Position numbers and translations under genes: made by a program. From NCBI RefSeq assembly GCF_018798885.1, contig NZ_CP076361.1:1426001-1490000 (forward strand): a stretch of DNA of 64,000 bases, read 5' to 3'. The stretch comes from Gemmobacter fulvus. GTDB taxonomy: Bacteria; Pseudomonadota; Alphaproteobacteria; Rhodobacterales; Rhodobacteraceae. Under the pieces are notes generated by a model that saw nothing but the letters and a program-made list of their open reading frames with translations, did not search any database and was not told the origin of the DNA. This document shows, piece by piece, positions 63,928 through 64,000 of the stretch. Positions within the stretch are counted from its first letter, which is position 1; each line of letters starts with the position of its first letter.

Positions 63928-64000
63928 AACCGAAATATTTGCATTTCACAACAAAGTCGTTTCGCGGCATTCCCAAGAACATCGCAGGGAAACCTGCAAA

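Overview
The window is a GC-rich, tightly packed piece of an alphaproteobacterial chromosome, most likely from the order Rhodobacterales (Rhodobacter/Paracoccus/Roseobacter relatives). Supporting signs are an alpha-type flagellar rod operon, the DUF4170-waaA-lpxK lipid A block, mbfA behind an Irr-like box, class III alcohol dehydrogenase, a DUF2126/ATP-grasp/alpha-E operon, and many 4-nt ATGA start/stop overlaps. I see no phage, intact insertion sequence, CRISPR array or plasmid genes. Nearly all genes look intact. About 65 protein genes and two tRNAs are called.

Layout. 1-7.9 kb: end of a DMT permease, tRNA-Pro(CGG), a c'-type cytochrome, three tandem I78-inhibitor-like lipoproteins, glutathione-dependent formaldehyde dehydrogenase, YbaK deacylase, a PACE exporter, a second DMT permease, and two consecutive NYN-domain proteins. 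7.2-9.2 kb: a small secreted protein and a TetR regulator, divergent from mbfA; the spacer holds three 16-bp TetR-type palindromes and an Irr/ICE-like palindrome. 9.3-14.1 kb: AEC transporter, S-formylglutathione hydrolase with a DUF188 gene, then a DMT/HAD/ornithine-cyclodeaminase-like operon. 14.1-19.7 kb (minus strand): lytic transglycosylase, RNase R, GNAT, DapE. 20-22.6 kb: two Hint-domain proteins, the second lacking the Hint nucleophile. 22.6-28.7 kb: an acidic hypothetical protein, a DUF421 protein with a zinc ribbon, LpxK, WaaA, DUF4170, CoA transferase, DsbA and a DUF721 protein. 28.8-34.3 kb: MFS permease, carboxypeptidase Taq, heme A synthase, a small RTX protein, TrmJ. 34.4-41.9 kb: a ThiE-like protein, then the transglutaminase/ATP-grasp/alpha-E operon. 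42-48.8 kb: a sugar ABC transporter/oxidoreductase/isomerase operon divergent from its LacI regulator, with two LacI operators between them. 48.8-56.3 kb: ClpB, a hypothetical gene, a ROK/CutC/DUF6065/beta-propeller operon, PyrF. 56.3-57.1 kb: gene-poor DNA around tRNA-Thr(CGT). 57.1-63 kb: flagellar operon flgB-flgC-fliE-fliQ-flgF-flgG-flgA-flgH-fliL, divergent from fliI. 63-64 kb: a LysR regulator with a perfect palindrome over its start codon.

How the genes fit together. AdhC and S-formylglutathione hydrolase are consecutive steps of glutathione-linked formaldehyde oxidation. MbfA, the ICE-like box and the TetR palindromes suggest iron export under two inputs. WaaA and LpxK act on lipid A. 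The LacI block looks like one inducible carbohydrate-uptake and oxidation unit. The flagellar block builds the rod and part of the export apparatus.

I found no clearly new multi-gene system. The strongest leads are a recurring sense-oriented 3' motif (three copies), the active/inactive Hint pair, the two-input mbfA control region, the tandem NYN pair, and the I78 triplet.
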